Part shown: positions 5,766 through 8,223 of the stretch, in pieces
Position numbering within the stretch: position 1 is the stretch's first letter
Layout: the number at the start of each line of letters is the position of its first letter
Origin: Verrucomicrobiota bacterium
GTDB lineage: Bacteria > Verrucomicrobiota > Verrucomicrobiia > Chthoniobacterales > UBA10450
Length of the DNA: 8,223 bases
Direction of reading: 5' to 3'
NCBI GenBank assembly: GCA_003218735.1
Contig: QHOJ01000062.1
Span: forward strand, 1-8,223
Program-made: the position numbers and the translations under genes
The notes under the pieces: model-generated
Databases searched by the model: none
What the model was told of the DNA's origin: nothing
Seen by the model: only the letters and a program-made list of their open reading frames with translations

Positions 5766-6584
5766 GTGAATTCAAAACCATTGCGCGTCGGCAAAGTCAC
5801 GATCGGTGGGAAACGTCCCGCGTTTATTCTCGGGCCATGCGTGATCGAATCTGAGAAGTTCGTCTGGCGAATGGCAGAGAAAATCGCGCGAATCTGCGCG
5901 GGGGAAGATGTCGATTTCATTTTCAAAGCGTCCTATGACAAAGCGAATCGAACGTCGGTGCGCTCGTTTCGCGGAATTGGCGCGCGCGACGGCTGCGAGA
6001 TTCTTTCCGCCATTGGCCGCGAGTTGAAAATTCCGGTCACAACCGATGTTCACTCGCCGGCGGAGGCCGAGATCGCCGGCGAAAAGATCGATATGTTGCA
6101 AATCCCGGCGTTTCTTTGCCGGCAAAGTGATTTGCTGCGTGCCGCCGCTGAAACAGGACGCGCGATCAATGTTAAAAAAGGTCAGTTTCTCGCGCCATTG
6201 GATATGGGAAACATCACCGAAAAACTCATCGCCTTCGGTAACGAAAAATTCTGTTTCACCGAGCGCGGAACAACCTTTGGCTACAATAATCTCATCGCCG
6301 ATATGCGATCCCTTTATTGGATTCGCAAGGCCGGATATCGCGTCATCTTTGATGCGACGCATTCTGTGCAGCGGCCGGGTGGAGCGGGGGACGCGACTTC
6401 TGGTGACAGCGTTCTTGCGCCGGTGCTGGCGCGGGCGGCCATGGCGGCGGGATGCGATGGCATCTTTATGGAGGTGCACGAAAATCCGGCGCGTGCTTTG
6501 TCGGATGGACCGAATCAGGTTCCTCTAAAGGATTTGCCGAAGCATTTGCGCATGTTAAAGGCTATTCATGCTGCTGTTTCATAG
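5766..6584 (+). CDS. kdsA: 3-deoxy-8-phosphooctulonate synthase (KdsA), metal-dependent type
   Basis: KdsA condenses phosphoenolpyruvate with arabinose-5-phosphate to give Kdo-8-phosphate, the committed step toward the Kdo of the LPS inner core. The product is 272 residues from a GTG at 5766. That start is chosen because the open frame upstream is the tail of the preceding gene in another frame and resembles no KdsA; no ATG is available near the conserved N-terminus. Motifs include FILGPCVIES (20-29), FKASYDKANRTS (53-64), the substrate-binding NVKKGQF (135-141) and FDATHSVQ (195-202). Cys25, His199, Glu236 and Asp247 have the same mutual spacings (174, 37 and 11) as the metal ligands of the Aquifex enzyme (Cys11, His185, Glu222, Asp233). 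E. coli has Asn at the Cys position. A divalent-metal-dependent enzyme is therefore predicted. The 3' end overlaps lptC by 17 bases. Confidence 0.95.
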   Translation: MNSKPLRVGKVTIGGKRPAFILGPCVIESEKFVWRMAEKIARICAGEDVDFIFKASYDKANRTSVRSFRGIGARDGCEILSAIGRELKIPVTTDVHSPAEAEIAGEKIDMLQIPAFLCRQSDLLRAAAETGRAINVKKGQFLAPLDMGNITEKLIAFGNEKFCFTERGTTFGYNNLIADMRSLYWIRKAGYRVIFDATHSVQRPGGAGDATSGDSVLAPVLARAAMAAGCDGIFMEVHENPARALSDGPNQVPLKDLPKHLRMLKAIHAAVS

Positions 6585-7128
6585 CGGCCGCTTCGCACGT
6601 GGGAACTGGTTCGTTTGGTTATTGCCGATCTTTTTGTCGATTTTGATATCGGCGGCGCAGGTGCTTGCCCAATCAAAAGGCCAGAAAAGAAAACAAGGTC
6701 GCGCGACGGGGACACCGGCTGTTTCACCGGGTGAGCAGAGTCTGACAAATATTCCGCTCCCCGTCGGTCACGAAGCAAAAGGCCTCGTCTTACCGGACTT
6801 CGATAGCGAGGGTCACCTGCGAGGAAGATTCGAAGCAGGGACGGCGCACCGGATTGACGAGGAGCATATCGGCTTCCAGCATCTCAAAATCACGACTTAT
6901 ACGCCGGAGAATCAGCCCGATCTGAAGATCGACATGCACACTTCAGTGCTTGATTTGAAGACGCGCATCCTAAGTTCACAAGAACGCACGACCATCGAGC
7001 GCGCGGATTTCAACATCGCTGGCGATTCGGTGCAGTTCGATACGAATACGCGGACGGGACGATTGACCGGCAATGTGAAAATGGTGATCACCGACCAATC
7101 GCGCCTCAAAGGACAGGGAAACGAATGA
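6568..7128 (+). CDS. lptC: LptC-like LPS export periplasmic protein
   Basis: LptC is a bitopic inner-membrane protein that receives LPS from LptB2FG and passes it to LptA. The 186-residue product has an N-terminal hydrophobic segment at about 13-34 (WFVWLLPIFLSILISAA), acting as anchor or signal. A linker follows, then a beta-rich domain from about 72 on: LVLPDFDSEGHLRGRFEAG, LKITTYTPENQPDLKIDM, and near the end DFNIAGDSVQFDTNTRTG with GRLTGNVKMVI. This pattern is that of the LptC/DUF1239 and OstA-type beta-jellyroll. Sequence similarity to E. coli LptC is low, so the call rests on pattern and position between kdsA and lptA. The ATG lies 17 bases inside kdsA with AAAGG seven bases ahead, and the stop overlaps the next ATG. 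A VLA-QS site after residue 34 could be cut by signal peptidase, which would make it soluble. Confidence 0.82.
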   Translation: MLLFHSGRFARGNWFVWLLPIFLSILISAAQVLAQSKGQKRKQGRATGTPAVSPGEQSLTNIPLPVGHEAKGLVLPDFDSEGHLRGRFEAGTAHRIDEEHIGFQHLKITTYTPENQPDLKIDMHTSVLDLKTRILSSQERTTIERADFNIAGDSVQFDTNTRTGRLTGNVKMVITDQSRLKGQGNE

Positions 7129-7814
7129 AAAGGCTGGCGACATTGATCCTCTTGATCGCCAGCCTGACGGCTGCGCAATTGAATGCGCAGATTGCGGCCG
7201 CGCCAACGGCATCCGCTTCTATGTTACCAAAGAAGCGGGAGAAACAAGCAGCGAAGAAGGATGAGAAATCATCGACAAACAAATTGTTTAGTGGAAAGAA
7301 TCCGCTGCAGTCCAATGAACCCACTACGACGCAAATTTACGCCGACGAAGCATTTTTTGATTCGAACAAAAGCATGGGCATCTTTAGCAGCCGGGTGAAA
7401 GTGACCGATCCGCGATTTAATCTGCAATCTGACAAATTAACGGTGTTTATTTCGAAGGGAGAAAATCAGGGCCTCGAAAGAGCGATCGCGGAAGGTAATG
7501 TCGGCCTGGTCCGCGACCGGCCAGATCCGAATGGTGGGCCGCCGACCCGAGCGATCGGTCGATCCGATAAAGCGGTTTACACCGCTGCCACCGGCGATGT
7601 TGAGCTGACAGGAACACCGCGGGTGCAGGAGGGACCGAACATGCACGTAGCGACTAGCCCCGACACGGTCATGATCATTAACCAGAACAGCCAATTGACC
7701 ACGCACGGACCGAGTCGCACTGAGATTCGCCAGCAGCCGAAGGAGGAAACAAAGGGCGGAGCGAAGTCTTCGCCGTCTCCGAGTTTGTCGCCTTCACCCT
7801 TGCCGAAGCCATGA
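7125..7814 (+). CDS. lptA: LptA-like (OstA domain) periplasmic LPS transport protein
   Basis: LptA forms the periplasmic bridge that carries LPS from LptC to the outer-membrane LptD. The product is 229 residues. Residues 1-21 look like a signal peptide ([21 protein letters not shown]) with cleavage expected before QIAAA. A Lys/Ala/Ser-rich stretch (about 30-60) precedes the OstA-like beta domain, about 68-195. There, [37 protein letters not shown] and [10 protein letters not shown] repeat the strand-turn pattern of the family, and [18 protein letters not shown] gives another turn. The C-terminus (about 205-229) is low-complexity, rich in Ser and Pro, and absent from typical LptA. A good ribosome binding site, AGGG at 7115-7118, sits 6 bases before the ATG. 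The gene overlaps lptC and lptB by ATGA at both ends. Assignment is by domain pattern and context. Confidence 0.85.
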   Translation: MKRLATLILLIASLTAAQLNAQIAAAPTASASMLPKKREKQAAKKDEKSSTNKLFSGKNPLQSNEPTTTQIYADEAFFDSNKSMGIFSSRVKVTDPRFNLQSDKLTVFISKGENQGLERAIAEGNVGLVRDRPDPNGGPPTRAIGRSDKAVYTAATGDVELTGTPRVQEGPNMHVATSPDTVMIINQNSQLTTHGPSRTEIRQQPKEETKGGAKSSPSPSLSPSPLPKP

Positions 7815-8223
7815 TTAGCCAAACTGCGCCCGCCGCCAGTCCCAAACGGAGTTCGCCGTCCGCTACAAAAGCGGAGACAGTCCTCACCACCGACCAGTTG
7901 GTGAAAATTTATGGCGGTCGGGCGGTGGTGGACGGGGTCAACATGCACGTCAGTGCGGGCGAGATTGTTGGACTGCTCGGACCGAATGGCGCAGGCAAGA
8001 CGACCAGTTTTTACATGATCGTCGGACTCGTTAGGCCAAACAGCGGTCGGGTCATTTTTTCGGATACTGATGTCACGAACTACCCGATGTACAAGCGTGC
8101 GCGTCTCGGCATGGGTTATTTGCCGCAGGAGGAATCGATTTTTCGGAAGATGACGGTCGAACAAAATATCATGGCAATTTTGGAAACGCTTTCCATGAGC
8201 AAAACGGAACGGCGAAATCGTTG
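7811..8223 (+). CDS. lptB: LPS export ABC transporter ATPase LptB, partial (3' end beyond window)
   Basis: LptB is the cytoplasmic ATPase that powers LPS extraction by LptFG. The first 137 codons are present. Walker A is GPNGAGKT at 57-64, preceded by EIVGLLGP, and the Q-loop region is [20 protein letters not shown] (101-119), which is strongly LptB-like. The Walker B and signature motifs lie beyond the edge. The protein has about 20 residues more at the N-terminus than E. coli LptB, with a Ser/Pro/Ala-rich composition ([18 protein letters not shown]). I kept the ATG at 7811 because it overlaps the lptA stop as ATGA, as in the gene pair before it; a later start would omit only this tail. The order lptC-lptA-lptB matches E. 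coli. Confidence 0.95.
   Translation, partial: MISQTAPAASPKRSSPSATKAETVLTTDQLVKIYGGRAVVDGVNMHVSAGEIVGLLGPNGAGKTTSFYMIVGLVRPNSGRVIFSDTDVTNYPMYKRARLGMGYLPQEESIFRKMTVEQNIMAILETLSMSKTERRNR

Noticed and set aside
5772..6479. 235-codon open frame on the minus strand opposite kdsA
   Set aside because: kdsA is certain on the other strand with all catalytic residues, and the antisense translation is His/Arg-rich without recognisable motifs.
7577..8164. 195-codon open frame on the minus strand opposite lptA and lptB
   Set aside because: It lies antisense to two well-supported genes with clear motifs, and its translation resembles no known family. It is a composition-driven shadow.

Overview
The window looks like ordinary core chromosome of a Gram-negative bacterium. 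Every gene belongs to phospholipid and fatty acid synthesis, cofactor and ribosome housekeeping, or lipopolysaccharide (LPS) synthesis and export. I see no phage, transposase, CRISPR, tRNA or rRNA. The kdsA-lptC-lptA-lptB block shows an LPS-bearing outer membrane. Gene order, moderately GC-rich codon use and intergenic GTTGAAGC-type octamer repeats made me think of a soil member of the Verrucomicrobiota (Chthoniobacterales-like). That placement is inference from memory and was not tested.

Left half (1-3985, all on the minus strand). In transcription order the genes are coaD, yceD (DUF177), rpmF, plsX, fabH and tatD (cut by the window edge). yceD-rpmF-plsX-fabH is a widespread conserved cluster linking ribosomal protein L32 to membrane lipid initiation. 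Here coaD, for the coenzyme A used by FabH, heads it with an ATGA stop/start overlap into yceD, and plsX overlaps fabH. The gaps hold an octamer repeat array that also encodes the end of yceD, a pair of overlapping hairpins between rpmF and plsX, and an imperfect 17-bp inverted repeat built from octamers between fabH and tatD.

Centre (3986-4141). A divergent intergenic region of 156 bases separates the two blocks and holds a small dyad, CATCAC-N5-GTGATG.

Right half (4142-8223, all on the plus strand). The genes are a tandem universal stress protein, a TIGR02206/YwaF-like seven-helix membrane protein of unknown function, kdsA, lptC, lptA and lptB (cut by the window edge). From kdsA onward the genes overlap (17, 4 and 4 bases), so Kdo-8-phosphate synthesis and three parts of the LPS transport machine are probably translated from one message. 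KdsA keeps the four ligands of the metal-dependent class at the correct spacing.

I found no strong candidate for a new biological system. The points most worth a second look are the octamer repeats at two loci, the overlapping hairpins before plsX, an insertion of about 30 residues in TatD, and the degenerate nucleotide-binding motif of the stress protein.
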